Shown piece by piece: positions 15,968 to 25,124 of a stretch of DNA of 64,000 nucleotides. The notes below the pieces were generated by a model. It was not told the DNA's origin. It saw only the letters and a program-made list of their open reading frames with translations, and did not search any database. How positions within the stretch are numbered: position 1 is the stretch's first letter; each line of letters starts with the position of its first letter. The stretch comes from VFMC01 sp040398525 (GTDB taxonomy: Bacteria; Actinomycetota; Acidimicrobiia; Acidimicrobiales; Ilumatobacteraceae), in assembly GCA_040398525.1 (NCBI GenBank), contig JBBATY010000008.1, positions 33,985-97,984 of the forward strand. Reading direction: 5' to 3'. The position numbers were made by a program, and so were the translations under genes.

Positions 15968-18921
15968 GCGGCGAGCAGGCACCCTGGACGCGTCGTGCCG
16001 GTGCGGCACTGCGCCACCCGATGCTCTGGCTACGCGAGATGTGCCACGGCGAGTCGGCGTACCCATTGGTGGTGCTGTTCGGCCTGAACGCGGTCGACGA
16101 GCTCGACCGTGCGGCGTTCGGGGTGCTGCTGCCGAACATCCGCGACGCGTTCGACCTCGACAACAGCGGGGTGCTGACGCTCGTCGCCGTCGTCTCACTG
16201 GCGGCGCTGGCGCTGCAGGTGCCGATCGCCCAGTACGCCGACCGCTTCCCGCGTGTGCCGTTGGCGATCGGCGGCGCCGTGCTGTGGGCGTTCTTCAGCG
16301 GGATGACCGGCTTTGCCACCGGCATCGTCGTGCTCGGCATCGCCCGCAGCGGCAGCGCGCTCGGCAAGGCGGTGATCGACCCGACCCACAACTCGTTGCT
16401 GTCGGACTACTACCCGATCGAGGCGCGCAGCCAGGTGTACAGCTTCCACCGCGCGGCCAACGCGGTGGGGGCGTTCGTCGGGCCGCTGAGCGCCGGCCTG
16501 CTCGCCTATGCGTTCGGTTGGCGGGTGCCCTTCATCGTCTTCGTGGTGCCGACGCTCATCTTCGCGGCGATGGCGCTGCGGATGCGCGAGCCGGTGCGCG
16601 GGCGCTGGGAGCGCCAGGCGATGGGCATGAGCGACGAGGTGATCAACACCGAGGAGACCCGACCGTCGTTCGCCGAGAGCTGGCGCACGGTGCACAAGGT
16701 CGAGAGCCTGAAGCGGCTGTGGTGGAGCCTGCCGTTCCTCGCCACCTCGCTGATCGGGTTCACCACGTTGGCGTCGCTGATGTACGAAGAGGAGTTCGGC
16801 CTCGACGAGCGCGGCCGGGGCATCGCCGCGGCCATCGCCGAGCCGTTCGCCCTGGTGGGCCTGATCGTCGGCACCCGCGTCGTCACCCGGCGCTACGCCG
16901 GCAACATGCGCGGCGTCAACCAGTTCGGGGCCAAGATCGCAGCCTTCACCTCGTTGCTGTCGGTGCTGTTCGCGTTGTCGCCGAACATCGCCGTCGCCGT
17001 GGCGATCAACTGCGTGATCGCCGCTGCCCTGGCCATCGTCGGGCCGAGCATCCTCGTGTCGTTGTCGCTCGGCATCCCGGCGCGGGCCAGGGCCACGGGC
17101 TTTTCGGTCGCGTCGCTGTGGGTGATCCCCGGTCTGCTCGTGCTGCCGTTCATCGGCTGGATCTCCGAGAACCTCGGCATCCGGGTCGGCATGCTCGTGC
17201 TCACGCCGCTGTTCCTGATCGGGTCGTACATGCTGAACGCCGTCGGCAAGGTGATCGATGCCGACATCGCCCAGGTGTGGCAGGCCTCGGCGGCGCGGAG
17301 CGAGGCGCTCTACCAACGTCGGCGCGGTGAGGCCGACCTGCTGCTCATCCGCCAGCTCGAGGTGGGCTACGACCAGCGTCAGGTGCTGTTCGACGTCGAC
17401 ATCGACGTGAAAGAGGGCGAGATCGTTGCGCTGCTCGGCACCAACGGCGCCGGCAAGAGCACGTTGTTGAAGGCGATCAGTGGTGTGGTCGAGGCCGATC
17501 GTGGGGCCGTGGTGCTCGACGGGCGCGACATCACCCACGCCCCGCCGAACGAGATCGCGACCCTGGGCGTGAGCCAGATGCCCGGCGGGCAGGGCGTGTT
17601 CGGCGGCCTCACCGTGGCCGAGAACCTCGACCTCGCCGGCTGGACCCGCCGCCGCGACGCCGAGGGTGTCGCCCGCGCCAGGGCCGAGGTGCTCGAGCTG
17701 TTCCCCGTGCTCGCCCAGCGGCTCGACGCCCCGGCGGCCGACCTGTCGGGTGGTCAGCAGCAGATGGTCGCGCTCGGCATGGCGCTGATCGCCCGGCCGC
17801 GAGTGCTGCTGATCGACGAGCTCTCGCTCGGCCTCGCCCCCGTCGTCGTCGGCCAGCTGCTCCCGGTGGTGCGTCGCCTCGCCGACGAGGGGGTGGCGGT
17901 CGTCCTGGTCGAGCAGAGCGTGAACGTGGCGCTCACCGTGGCGCATCGCGCCTACTTCCTCGAGCGTGGCCGGATCCGCTTCAGCGGCTCGACCGCCGAA
18001 CTGCTCGGCCGCACCGATCTGTTGCGCTCGGTGTTCCTCTCCGATGCCTCGGTCGGCGAGCACGCGACCAGCGCCGTCGCGCTCGACGGCGATGCCCCGG
18101 CAGCGCTCGAGGTGGTCGATGTGGCCTGCTCGTTCGGCGGCATCCGCGCGGTCGCCGGGGTGTCGTTCGCCGTGCGCCCGCGCGAGATCGTCGGCCTGAT
18201 CGGCCCGAACGGTGCCGGCAAGACGACGCTGTTCGACCTGATCAGCGGCTTCAGCCCGCTGGCGGGAGGTCGCGTCGTACTCGGCGGTGCCGACGTCACC
18301 GAGCTCGACCCCGCCGATCGGGCCGCTGCGGGCCTCGGCCGCAGCTTCCAGGACGCCAAGCTGTTCCCGGAGATGACGGTCGCCGAGGTGCTGCAGGTGG
18401 CCCAGGAACGGTTCGTCACCAACCGCAGTGCGCTCGCCGCGGCGATGCGCCTGCCCGCGGTGTTCGACGACGAGGAACGGTCGGCGATGCGGGTCGAGGA
18501 GTTGCTCGAGCTGATGCACCTCGGCCACTACCGCCGCTCCTTCGTGCGCGAGCTGTCGACAGGCACCCGCCGCATCGTCGACCTCGCCTGCCTGGTTGCC
18601 CACCGGCCCACCGTGATCCTGCTCGACGAGCCGTCGAGTGGCATCGCGCAGCGCGAGGTCGAGGCGCTCGCCCCACTGCTGCTGCGCCTGCGCGACGAGA
18701 TGGGGTCGGCGCTGGTGGTGATCGAGCACGACATCCCCCTCGTGTCGTCGATCAGCGACCGGCTGATCGCGCTCGACCAGGGCCGGGTCGTCACGTCGGG
18801 TCGACCTGCCGATGTGCTGGCCGACCCGGGCGTGGTGCAGAGCTACCTCGGCACCGATGCCGCAGCGCTCGGCAGGTCGGGCGCCGCAACACCTTCGAAC
18901 GACAGCACTACCAGGGGGTAA
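15964..18921 (+). CDS. MFS transporter-LivF-LivG triple fusion
   Basis: This 985-residue polypeptide joins three transport modules. Residues 1 to about 440 are a twelve-helix MFS-like domain. Residues about 455-700 are a LivF-like ATPase with Walker A 492-499 (GTNGAGKS), signature LSGGQQQ (594-600), Walker B Asp618-Glu619 and the LivF-type VEQS in place of the H-loop. Residues about 715-970 are a LivG-like ATPase with Walker A 747-754, Walker B Asp888-Glu889 and His922, but its signature is altered to LSTGT (864-868). Together with the fused permease upstream and binding protein downstream it completes a LIV-type importer. What the MFS part contributes is unknown. Start is GTG 15964, coupled to the preceding stop. 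Confidence 0.92.
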   Translation: MSGEQAPWTRRAGAALRHPMLWLREMCHGESAYPLVVLFGLNAVDELDRAAFGVLLPNIRDAFDLDNSGVLTLVAVVSLAALALQVPIAQYADRFPRVPLAIGGAVLWAFFSGMTGFATGIVVLGIARSGSALGKAVIDPTHNSLLSDYYPIEARSQVYSFHRAANAVGAFVGPLSAGLLAYAFGWRVPFIVFVVPTLIFAAMALRMREPVRGRWERQAMGMSDEVINTEETRPSFAESWRTVHKVESLKRLWWSLPFLATSLIGFTTLASLMYEEEFGLDERGRGIAAAIAEPFALVGLIVGTRVVTRRYAGNMRGVNQFGAKIAAFTSLLSVLFALSPNIAVAVAINCVIAAALAIVGPSILVSLSLGIPARARATGFSVASLWVIPGLLVLPFIGWISENLGIRVGMLVLTPLFLIGSYMLNAVGKVIDADIAQVWQASAARSEALYQRRRGEADLLLIRQLEVGYDQRQVLFDVDIDVKEGEIVALLGTNGAGKSTLLKAISGVVEADRGAVVLDGRDITHAPPNEIATLGVSQMPGGQGVFGGLTVAENLDLAGWTRRRDAEGVARARAEVLELFPVLAQRLDAPAADLSGGQQQMVALGMALIARPRVLLIDELSLGLAPVVVGQLLPVVRRLADEGVAVVLVEQSVNVALTVAHRAYFLERGRIRFSGSTAELLGRTDLLRSVFLSDASVGEHATSAVALDGDAPAALEVVDVACSFGGIRAVAGVSFAVRPREIVGLIGPNGAGKTTLFDLISGFSPLAGGRVVLGGADVTELDPADRAAAGLGRSFQDAKLFPEMTVAEVLQVAQERFVTNRSALAAAMRLPAVFDDEERSAMRVEELLELMHLGHYRRSFVRELSTGTRRIVDLACLVAHRPTVILLDEPSSGIAQREVEALAPLLLRLRDEMGSALVVIEHDIPLVSSISDRLIALDQGRVVTSGRPADVLADPGVVQSYLGTDAAALGRSGAATPSNDSTTRG
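18913..18918 (+). promoter_or_regulatory. Ribosome binding site of the substrate-binding protein gene
   Basis: AGGGGG ends five bases before ATG 18924 and partly overlaps the end of the fusion gene, so translation inside the operon uses a Shine-Dalgarno signal. Confidence 0.6.
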
Positions 18922-18923
18922 CC

Positions 18924-20732
18924 ATGCAACCAGCACAGCCAGCAGGCACTGCCGGTCCCGGCGGATCGGGTGGGAACCGGCAATTGAAGCGGTGGGGGCC
19001 GATCGTCGGTGTGGTGGCCGTGGTGGCCATCGGCGCCGGGGTGATCGTCGCCACCAGCGGCGGGGGCGACGACGCGGCGACCGACACCACGGCCGCTGCC
19101 ACGACGGTGCCTGCCACAGCTGCGCCCGAGACCACAGCGGGCGGTGGCACCGACACCACCACGGGTGGGAGCACCGAGACCACGGCACCATCGACCGAGT
19201 GGACGTATCCGCTCAGCTTCAGCGGCGCGCAGGAGCTCGGTGTGGCCGACCAGATCGACTGGGGTGATCGCTGCGACACCACGAGCGGGCGCGTGGCGGT
19301 GCCCGACTTCTTCGCCCCGGAGTGCTTCGCTCCGTTCGAGGGAGACAACGGCGGTGCCACCGACCAGGGGGTGACCGCCGAGGAGATCGTCGTTGTGAAC
19401 TACCTCGGCATCCAAGGCGACCCGGTGATCAACTACATCACCGACGCAGTGGCGGTGAACGACACCAACGAGCAGCAGGGCCAGACGATGCTCGACCTGG
19501 TCGAGTACTACCACGCCTACTACGAGCTGTACGGCCGCAAGGTGAAGCTGATCAACTTCGAAGGCACTGGCATCGCCACCGACGACGTTGCCGCTCGGGC
19601 CGACGCAGCGCTGATCGCCGAGGAGTACAAGCCCTTCGCCGTGCTCGGCGGCCCGGCGTTGACGAGCGCGTTCGGCGACGAGCTGTCGGCCCGGGGCATC
19701 CTCTGCATCGGTTGCACACCCGGCCAGCCCACCGAGTTCTACGCCGAGCGCGACCCGCTGGTGTGGAGCCTCGGCACCAGCTCGGCGCAGGGTCAGACAC
19801 ACGTGATCGAGTTCGTCACCAAGCAGCTGGTCGGCCGCAATGCCGAGTACGGCGGCGACGACGTGCGCGACCAGCCGCGGACGTTCGGCTACCTCTACCT
19901 CGACTCGAGCGGTGCCTCTGCCGACCTCGCCCAGAACTTCATCGACGCCATGGACGCGGCGGGCGCCCCCTTTGCCGAGGTGGTGGTGTACGCCCTCGAC
20001 CCCGCCACCATCCAGGCCACTGCGTCGCAGGCGATCTCGAAGCTGAAGTCGGCGGGCGTCACCACGGTCGTCTTCTCCGGCGACCCCGTCGCCCCGCGCG
20101 ACTTCACCCGTGAGGCGACCGCCCAGGAGTACTTCCCCGAGTGGGTGGTGGCCGGCTCGGGTCTGGTCGACACCAACGCCTTCTCGCGCACCTACGACCA
20201 GGAGCAGTGGCAGCACGCCCTCGGTGTCACCTTCGGCGCCGTGCGCACCGACACCAACCTGGTCGGCTCGTACGCCCTGTACAAGTGGTTCAACGGCGCC
20301 GAGCCGCCGGCCCCGGGACGCCTTCCCGTGATGGCCCCCAACCCGTCGCTGTTCTTCTCGGTGCTGCAGGGCACCGGCCCGAACCTCACCCACGAGACCT
20401 GGCGCGACGCGCTGTTCGCCGGCACCGGCACCCGGCAGGCGATCAGCCAGCCGTTCCTCAGCTGGGGCGAGAAGGGCATCTGGGACTACCCCGATTACCA
20501 CGGGGTCGACGACGCCACGGTGTTCTGGTGGGACCCGCAAGCCACCGGGCCGGACGAGCTCCGCAAGGAGGGCCAGGGCATGTGGCAGTACGTCGACGGC
20601 GGCACTCGCTACCTGCCCGGTGAGTGGCCGAGCGAACCGAAGCTGTTCGACCCTGATGGCGCGGTGGCCTTCTACACCACGCCACCTCCTGGGGAGGAGC
20701 CGCCGACCTACCCGAGCCCGGCCGGCGGCTGA
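18924..20732 (+). CDS. LivK-like ABC substrate-binding protein
   Basis: The 602-residue protein has a cytoplasmic start, one anchor helix (about 24-46), a Thr/Ala/Gly-rich linker to about residue 92, and a type I periplasmic-binding fold of the LivK class. It lacks a lipobox Cys, so it is probably held by the uncleaved helix. The domain has segments such as ITDAVAVNDTNEQQG, AVLGGPALTSAFG and TVVFSGDPVAPRDF. It supplies the ligand to the fused permease and ATPase encoded just upstream. At about 600 residues it is longer than the usual 370-400, due to the linker, an N-terminal addition and a Pro-rich tail. Confidence 0.88.
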   Translation: MQPAQPAGTAGPGGSGGNRQLKRWGPIVGVVAVVAIGAGVIVATSGGGDDAATDTTAAATTVPATAAPETTAGGGTDTTTGGSTETTAPSTEWTYPLSFSGAQELGVADQIDWGDRCDTTSGRVAVPDFFAPECFAPFEGDNGGATDQGVTAEEIVVVNYLGIQGDPVINYITDAVAVNDTNEQQGQTMLDLVEYYHAYYELYGRKVKLINFEGTGIATDDVAARADAALIAEEYKPFAVLGGPALTSAFGDELSARGILCIGCTPGQPTEFYAERDPLVWSLGTSSAQGQTHVIEFVTKQLVGRNAEYGGDDVRDQPRTFGYLYLDSSGASADLAQNFIDAMDAAGAPFAEVVVYALDPATIQATASQAISKLKSAGVTTVVFSGDPVAPRDFTREATAQEYFPEWVVAGSGLVDTNAFSRTYDQEQWQHALGVTFGAVRTDTNLVGSYALYKWFNGAEPPAPGRLPVMAPNPSLFFSVLQGTGPNLTHETWRDALFAGTGTRQAISQPFLSWGEKGIWDYPDYHGVDDATVFWWDPQATGPDELRKEGQGMWQYVDGGTRYLPGEWPSEPKLFDPDGAVAFYTTPPPGEEPPTYPSPAGG

Positions 20733-20744
20733 GCCCGGGGATCG

Positions 20745-21407
20745 CTACGGCAGCCGCCAGTCGATCGGATCGAGCCCGCGCCCTTCGAGCGCGGCGTTGA
20801 TCCGGCTGAACGGGCGGCTGCCGAAGAACCCGTTGTGTGCGCTGAGCGGCGAGGGGTGCGCCGACTCGATCACCACATGGCGTGTTGCGTCGACCAGAGC
20901 CCGCTTCTTGCGTGCCTGCGCGCCCCACAGCACGAACACCACCGGGTGGGCCTTGGCGTCGACGGCGCGCAGGACGGCGTCGGTGAACGTCTCCCAGCCC
21001 TTGCCGTGGTGCGATCCGGCCTGCCCGGCCCGCACCGTGAGGCAGGTGTTGAGCAGCAGCACACCCTGGCGGGCCCATGCGGTGAGGTCGCCGTGCCCAG
21101 GCCGAGTGATGCCCAGGTCGGCCTCGAGCTCGGCGAAGATGTTGACGAGCGACGGCGGTGCGGGTGTGGGCGGCCGCACCGAGAAACAGAGCCCGTGCGC
21201 CTGCCCGGCACCGTGGTACGGGTCCTGGCCGAGGATCACCACGCGGGTCGAGGCGTACGAGGTGAGGTGGAGCGCGGCGAACTCGTCGGCCGCCGGCGGG
21301 TAGACGGGGCCGCGACGACGTTCGTCCTCGACAAAGGCGCGCAGCTCGGCCCAGTACGGCTGGTCGAGCTGCTCGCGCAGCAGTGGGTTCCAGTCCGTGG
21401 TGGCCAT
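20745..21407 (-). CDS. ung: Family 1 uracil-DNA glycosylase
   Basis: Ung removes uracil from DNA in base-excision repair. The 220-residue product has the catalytic water-activating motif GQDPYHG with Asp62, the uracil-recognition segment LLLNTCLTVR and the DNA-intercalation motif HPSPLS. Length is close to E. coli Ung (229). ATG 21407 is preferred over the in-frame ATG 21434 because the protein family starts near here and a CAGAAT box lies eight bases upstream. It is convergent with the importer operon, 12 bases away, and divergent from the ROK kinase gene. Confidence 0.95.
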   Translation of the reverse strand: MATTDWNPLLREQLDQPYWAELRAFVEDERRRGPVYPPAADEFAALHLTSYASTRVVILGQDPYHGAGQAHGLCFSVRPPTPAPPSLVNIFAELEADLGITRPGHGDLTAWARQGVLLLNTCLTVRAGQAGSHHGKGWETFTDAVLRAVDAKAHPVVFVLWGAQARKKRALVDATRHVVIESAHPSPLSAHNGFFGSRPFSRINAALEGRGLDPIDWRLP

Positions 21408-21415
21408 CGGTGCCC

Positions 21416-21421
21416 ATTCTG
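21416..21421 (-). promoter_or_regulatory. Candidate -10 box CAGAAT, ung
   Basis: CAGAAT stands eight bases before ATG 21407. The divergent ROK promoter box begins 14 bases away, so the two promoters share a very short control region. Confidence 0.33.
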
Positions 21422-21434
21422 CCCACCACTCCAC

Positions 21435-21440
21435 TACGGT
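21435..21440 (+). promoter_or_regulatory. Candidate -10 box TACGGT, ROK kinase
   Basis: TACGGT lies eight bases before GTG 21449 and supports this start. Confidence 0.42.
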
Positions 21441-21448
21441 GGCGCGTC

Positions 21449-22357
21449 GTGAGCTCGCCGGACCGGGTCATCGTCGCGGTCGACATCGGTGGCACCAAGA
21501 TGGCCGCCGGGTTGATGACGCTGCGCGGCGAGCTCGTCGACCGGGCGCAGGTCGCCGTCGACCACACCCTCGACGAGCACGGGCTGTTCGACTCGTTGGC
21601 CGAGCTGACGACCTCGATGATCGACCGGGCCGCCGGCCACCATCACGTCGTACCCGTCGCGATCGGTGTGGGGTCGGCCGGGCCGATCGAGGGCAACGTC
21701 GACACGATCTCGCCGCTGAACATCGAGGCCTGGCGCAACTTCCCACTGCGCTCCCGGCTCGAGGAGCAGTTCGCCCTCCCGGTGCATGGCGATCTCGATG
21801 CGAAGTCGTTGGCCCTCGCCGAGGGTTGGCTCGGCGCAGCACAGGGATCGTCGAACTTCCTCGCCATGGTGGTGTCGACCGGGGTCGGTGGTGGGGTCGT
21901 GCTGAACGGGCAGTTGCTCGACGGCGCCACCGGAAATGCAGGCCACATCGGTCACGTGGTGGTCGAGCCCAACGGACGGCGGTGCTCGTGCGGGTCGCGC
22001 GGCTGCCTCGAGGCCGAGGCTTCGGGTCGGGCGATCGAGGCGATCACCGGTCGACCGCCGAGCGAGCCGAGCTACGAGATCATGCAGCGCACCGGCGAGC
22101 TCGTCGGGCGCGCCGTCGCGTCGGTGTGCAACCTGCTCGACCTCGACCTCGTGGTGGTGGGCGGGTCGGTGGCGCTCGGGTTCGGGGCGACGTTCTTCAA
22201 CTCGGCCCAGGCCGAGCTCGACCGTCACGCGCGGCTCGACTTCAGCCGTGGGGCGCGGGTGACGCCGGCCCGCCTCGGCGACAAGGGGCCGCTCATCGGC
22301 GCCGGTGCGGTCGGTCTTCGCGGGCTTCGTCGCAGGGCCCGCTCGGCCGATCGGTAA
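21449..22357 (+). CDS. ROK-family sugar kinase, probable glucokinase
   Basis: The 302-residue protein phosphorylates a hexose, most likely glucose, in the cytoplasm. It opens with the phosphate-binding DIGGTKMAAGL, has the second ATP motif region GVGSAGPIEG and contains the ROK zinc site GHIGHVVV followed by CSCGSRGCLE. No DNA-binding helix-turn-helix precedes the kinase domain, so it is not a ROK repressor. N-acetylmannosamine kinase or another hexose kinase is possible. Start GTG 21449 is set by the length of the family and by the TACGGT box. Confidence 0.88.
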   Translation: MSSPDRVIVAVDIGGTKMAAGLMTLRGELVDRAQVAVDHTLDEHGLFDSLAELTTSMIDRAAGHHHVVPVAIGVGSAGPIEGNVDTISPLNIEAWRNFPLRSRLEEQFALPVHGDLDAKSLALAEGWLGAAQGSSNFLAMVVSTGVGGGVVLNGQLLDGATGNAGHIGHVVVEPNGRRCSCGSRGCLEAEASGRAIEAITGRPPSEPSYEIMQRTGELVGRAVASVCNLLDLDLVVVGGSVALGFGATFFNSAQAELDRHARLDFSRGARVTPARLGDKGPLIGAGAVGLRGLRRRARSADR

Positions 22358-22386
22358 CATCGCATCAGTCGGCGACAGCTGCACAC

Positions 22387-22393
22387 AGGGGGA
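22387..22393 (+). promoter_or_regulatory. Ribosome binding site of the acyl-CoA ligase gene
   Basis: AGGGGGA ends five bases before ATG 22399. A TAACAT sequence overlapping the upstream stop codon (22355-22360) could be the -10 box of a leadered transcript. Confidence 0.55.
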
Positions 22394-22398
22394 TCGAG

Positions 22399-23934
22399 AT
22401 GGCAACGTTGTTGAAGGCGCTCATCGATGCGAGTCCGGCGAAGGCCCATGAGCCGGCCCTCACCGACGACACCGGAGTGACCTCGTGGGGCGAGCTCGAT
22501 GCCCGGGTGAATCGGCTGATCAACCATCTGCGGTCACTGCCCGAGGTGCAGCCCGGTGAACGGATCGCGCTGTTGTCGGGCAACCGGCGCGAGGTGTACG
22601 AGGTGATCCTCGCCGCGGCGCACATGGGTGTGCTCGTCGTGCCGATCAACTGGCATTTCGCGCCCGACGAGGTCGAGTACGTCGTCGCCAACTCCGGGGC
22701 AGTGCTGACGATCGTCGAGCCCGAGCTCGCCGCCAACGCAGCCACGGTGCAGGTGCCCACCATCGCGTTCGGCGACGACTATGAGTCGCTCCTCGCTGCG
22801 TCGAGCGCCGACGAGCCCGCCGAGCAGACGATGGGCGGGGTGATGTTCTACACCTCGGGCACCACCGGTCGGCCCAAGGGGGTGCGCAACACTGCGTTCG
22901 CCGGTGGTGTGCCGCCGGAGGTGTACCAGTTGATGGCCGCCGGCATGGTGAACATCGGCTTCCCGACGCACGGGCGCACCCTGCTGTGCGGGCCGCACTA
23001 CCACTCGGCGCAGTGGGCCTTCTCGTTCTTCCCGATGATCGGTGGCTCGAGCATCGTCATGCAGCGTCGTTTCGTGCCCGAGGAGACGCTCGAGCTCATC
23101 GACGAGCACGCCATCACCAATGTGCACCTCGTGCCCACCCAGTTCGTCCGGTTGCTGCGCGTCGAGCCCGAGCGCAAGGCGGCATTCCGCGGCGATTCGC
23201 TGGCGCTCGTGCTCCACGGAGCTGCGCCGTGCTCGCCGACGGTGAAGCGCGAGATGATCGACTGGTGGGGCCCGAAGGTGACCGAGTACTACGGCGCCAC
23301 CGAGGGTGGTGTCGTGTCGCTGATCACGGCAGAGGAGTGGCTGGCCAAGCCGGGCTCGGTGGGCAAGCCGATGGCCAACTTCGTCGTCAAGATCGTTCCC
23401 GAGGACGATGTGCCCGAGCAGACCGAGGACGGTCACGCCCAGGGTGTCATCCATGTCCGCAACGCGATGGGCACCGACTTCGAGTACCTGGGCGATCCGG
23501 CCAAGACCGCCGAGGCCCACCGCGAGCCCGGCATGTTCACCCTGGGTGACGTCGGCTTCGTCGATGCCGACGGCTACCTGTACCTGTCGGACCGCAAGAT
23601 CGACATGATCATCTCCGGTGGGGTGAACATCTACCCGGCCGAGATCGAGGGTGTGCTCGGCGGCCATCCGGCCGTGGTCGACGTGGCCGTGTTCGGTGTG
23701 CCCGACGAGGAGTTCGGCGAGGCGGTCAAGGCCACCGTGCAGCTCGCCGAGGGCGCCGCATGGGGCCCCGAGGTCGAGGCATCGATCGTCGCGCTGGCTC
23801 GCGAGAAGCTCGCCGGCTACAAGGTGCCGCGCAGCTTCGACGTCATCGACACCATGCCGCGCAACGCAGCGGGCAAGCTCGTCAAGCGTCAGCTGCGCGC
23901 GCCGTACTGGGAAGGTCGCGGCCGGGCGATCTGA
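22399..23934 (+). CDS. Fatty-acid/acyl-CoA ligase (ANL superfamily)
   Basis: This 511-residue enzyme activates a carboxylic acid with ATP to an acyl-adenylate and then to the CoA thioester. It has the P-loop YTSGTTGRPKG, the adenine-binding YYGATEGG, the hinge motif LYLSDRKIDMIISGGVNIYP and the C-terminal catalytic Lys in RNAAGKLVKRQLR. The chain length of the substrate cannot be told. The closest remembered relatives are FadD-like ligases used in fatty-acid or steroid side-chain breakdown in actinobacteria. It follows the ROK gene by 41 bases but has its own ribosome site. Its 3' end lies five bases from the convergent DUF418 gene. Confidence 0.93.
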   Translation: MATLLKALIDASPAKAHEPALTDDTGVTSWGELDARVNRLINHLRSLPEVQPGERIALLSGNRREVYEVILAAAHMGVLVVPINWHFAPDEVEYVVANSGAVLTIVEPELAANAATVQVPTIAFGDDYESLLAASSADEPAEQTMGGVMFYTSGTTGRPKGVRNTAFAGGVPPEVYQLMAAGMVNIGFPTHGRTLLCGPHYHSAQWAFSFFPMIGGSSIVMQRRFVPEETLELIDEHAITNVHLVPTQFVRLLRVEPERKAAFRGDSLALVLHGAAPCSPTVKREMIDWWGPKVTEYYGATEGGVVSLITAEEWLAKPGSVGKPMANFVVKIVPEDDVPEQTEDGHAQGVIHVRNAMGTDFEYLGDPAKTAEAHREPGMFTLGDVGFVDADGYLYLSDRKIDMIISGGVNIYPAEIEGVLGGHPAVVDVAVFGVPDEEFGEAVKATVQLAEGAAWGPEVEASIVALAREKLAGYKVPRSFDVIDTMPRNAAGKLVKRQLRAPYWEGRGRAI

Positions 23935-23939
23935 CCCGG

Positions 23940-25124
23940 TCAGTCGCCGAAGCGGCGATAGACCCACTCGGCGGGGCCGATCCCGAATCGCCGCTGCCAC
24001 AGGTTGGCAGCCGTGATCGCGACGACCCAGTAGCCGAGCGCGAACAGCAGCGCTGTGTCGAGGCCGGTCGGGCGCACCCACTCGAGACGGTTCACGACCA
24101 GGTTGAACACCAGCACGTGGCCCAGGTAGAGCGTGAGCGAGGTCTGCCCGGCGAGTTGCAGCACGCGCACCGGACGCGAGTCGGGGAAGCGCCCGGCGAC
24201 GAGCGAGACGAGGCAGAACGCAGCGAGCGAGGTGCCGAGCGTGCAGAGGGTGTAGAGCAGCGCGCGGTCGAACGGACGGGTCGACAGCAGGGCCCGGGCC
24301 GCCCGACCGAAGGGGTCGTCGACGGTGACCCAGTGGTTGATGGCGTACGTGACTGCCGTGAGCGCGATGCCCCCTGCTGCCACCCACAGGTATCGCACGT
24401 GGGGCAGGAAGCGACCGAGGACGATGCCGGCGCAGAAGAAGGTGAGCCATGGCAGCAGCGGGTGTGTGCCGTTCACGAACAGGTCGAACACCAGGCCGCG
24501 TGGCGAGCGGGTGACGAGTGTGTCGGGGTAGAACAGCCAGCTCGGGTAGCCGCCCTGGGTCTCGCGCCCGATGCCCCACCACTGGATCGCCACTGCGCCG
24601 AGCATCGAGGCGAGGCCGACCGCCACGATCCATCGCGTCCGGAGGGTGAACAGCACCGCAGCGAGCACGAACATCGCGCCGTAGAAGGGGATGATCGTCC
24701 CACTCCAGATCCAGTCGAGCACCATGCCGACGCAGTAGAGCAGCGTGCCGCGTCGGACCAGGCGCCACCGGTCGGCGCTGATCGACGCGCGGTCGCCGCT
24801 CAACCTGCTGCGGTTGGTCAGCAGGGTCACACCCACGCCGGCCACGAGCGTGAAGGTCGCTGCGAAGCGTGTCGCGAGCACACCGGTCCAGGGGTTGAAC
24901 AGGCGTTGGGCGAAGGTCGGGTCGGTCATGAAGGCGGCGGCACCCTGGTTCAGGTAGCCGTGGTAGTTCATGACCACGACTCCGATCAGGGCGAGCGCTC
25001 GCGTGACGTCGGGGCCGACCAGGCGCACGCGTGCGGTGCGAGGGTGGAAGGTGGCTCCCGGCGGGGGTGAGGCGATGCCGGCCACGCTGGCGAACGCGGT
25101 TGCTGACGGCTCGGTCACGACCAC
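23940..25124 (-). CDS. DUF418-type multi-pass membrane protein
   Basis: The 394-residue protein has about ten hydrophobic helices. After a soluble start, RALALIGVVVMNYHGY opens the membrane part, and the late segment GQTSLTLYLGHVLVFN is typical of DUF418 and of the wider acyltransferase-3/heparan N-acetyltransferase fold. Such proteins may move acyl groups across the membrane, but DUF418 members have no proven reaction. The gene overlaps the end of the alanine-racemase-like gene by ten bases, so the two are translated together and may act on the same envelope component. Confidence 0.8.
   Translation of the reverse strand: MVVTEPSATAFASVAGIASPPPGATFHPRTARVRLVGPDVTRALALIGVVVMNYHGYLNQGAAAFMTDPTFAQRLFNPWTGVLATRFAATFTLVAGVGVTLLTNRSRLSGDRASISADRWRLVRRGTLLYCVGMVLDWIWSGTIIPFYGAMFVLAAVLFTLRTRWIVAVGLASMLGAVAIQWWGIGRETQGGYPSWLFYPDTLVTRSPRGLVFDLFVNGTHPLLPWLTFFCAGIVLGRFLPHVRYLWVAAGGIALTAVTYAINHWVTVDDPFGRAARALLSTRPFDRALLYTLCTLGTSLAAFCLVSLVAGRFPDSRPVRVLQLAGQTSLTLYLGHVLVFNLVVNRLEWVRPTGLDTALLFALGYWVVAITAANLWQRRFGIGPAEWVYRRFGD

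Noticed and set aside
16195..19191. Very long open frame on the minus strand opposite the importer genes
   Set aside because: High-GC coding sequence often leaves the opposite strand open. The translation is rich in Arg, His and Gly and has no family motif, while the plus strand has clear transporter domains.
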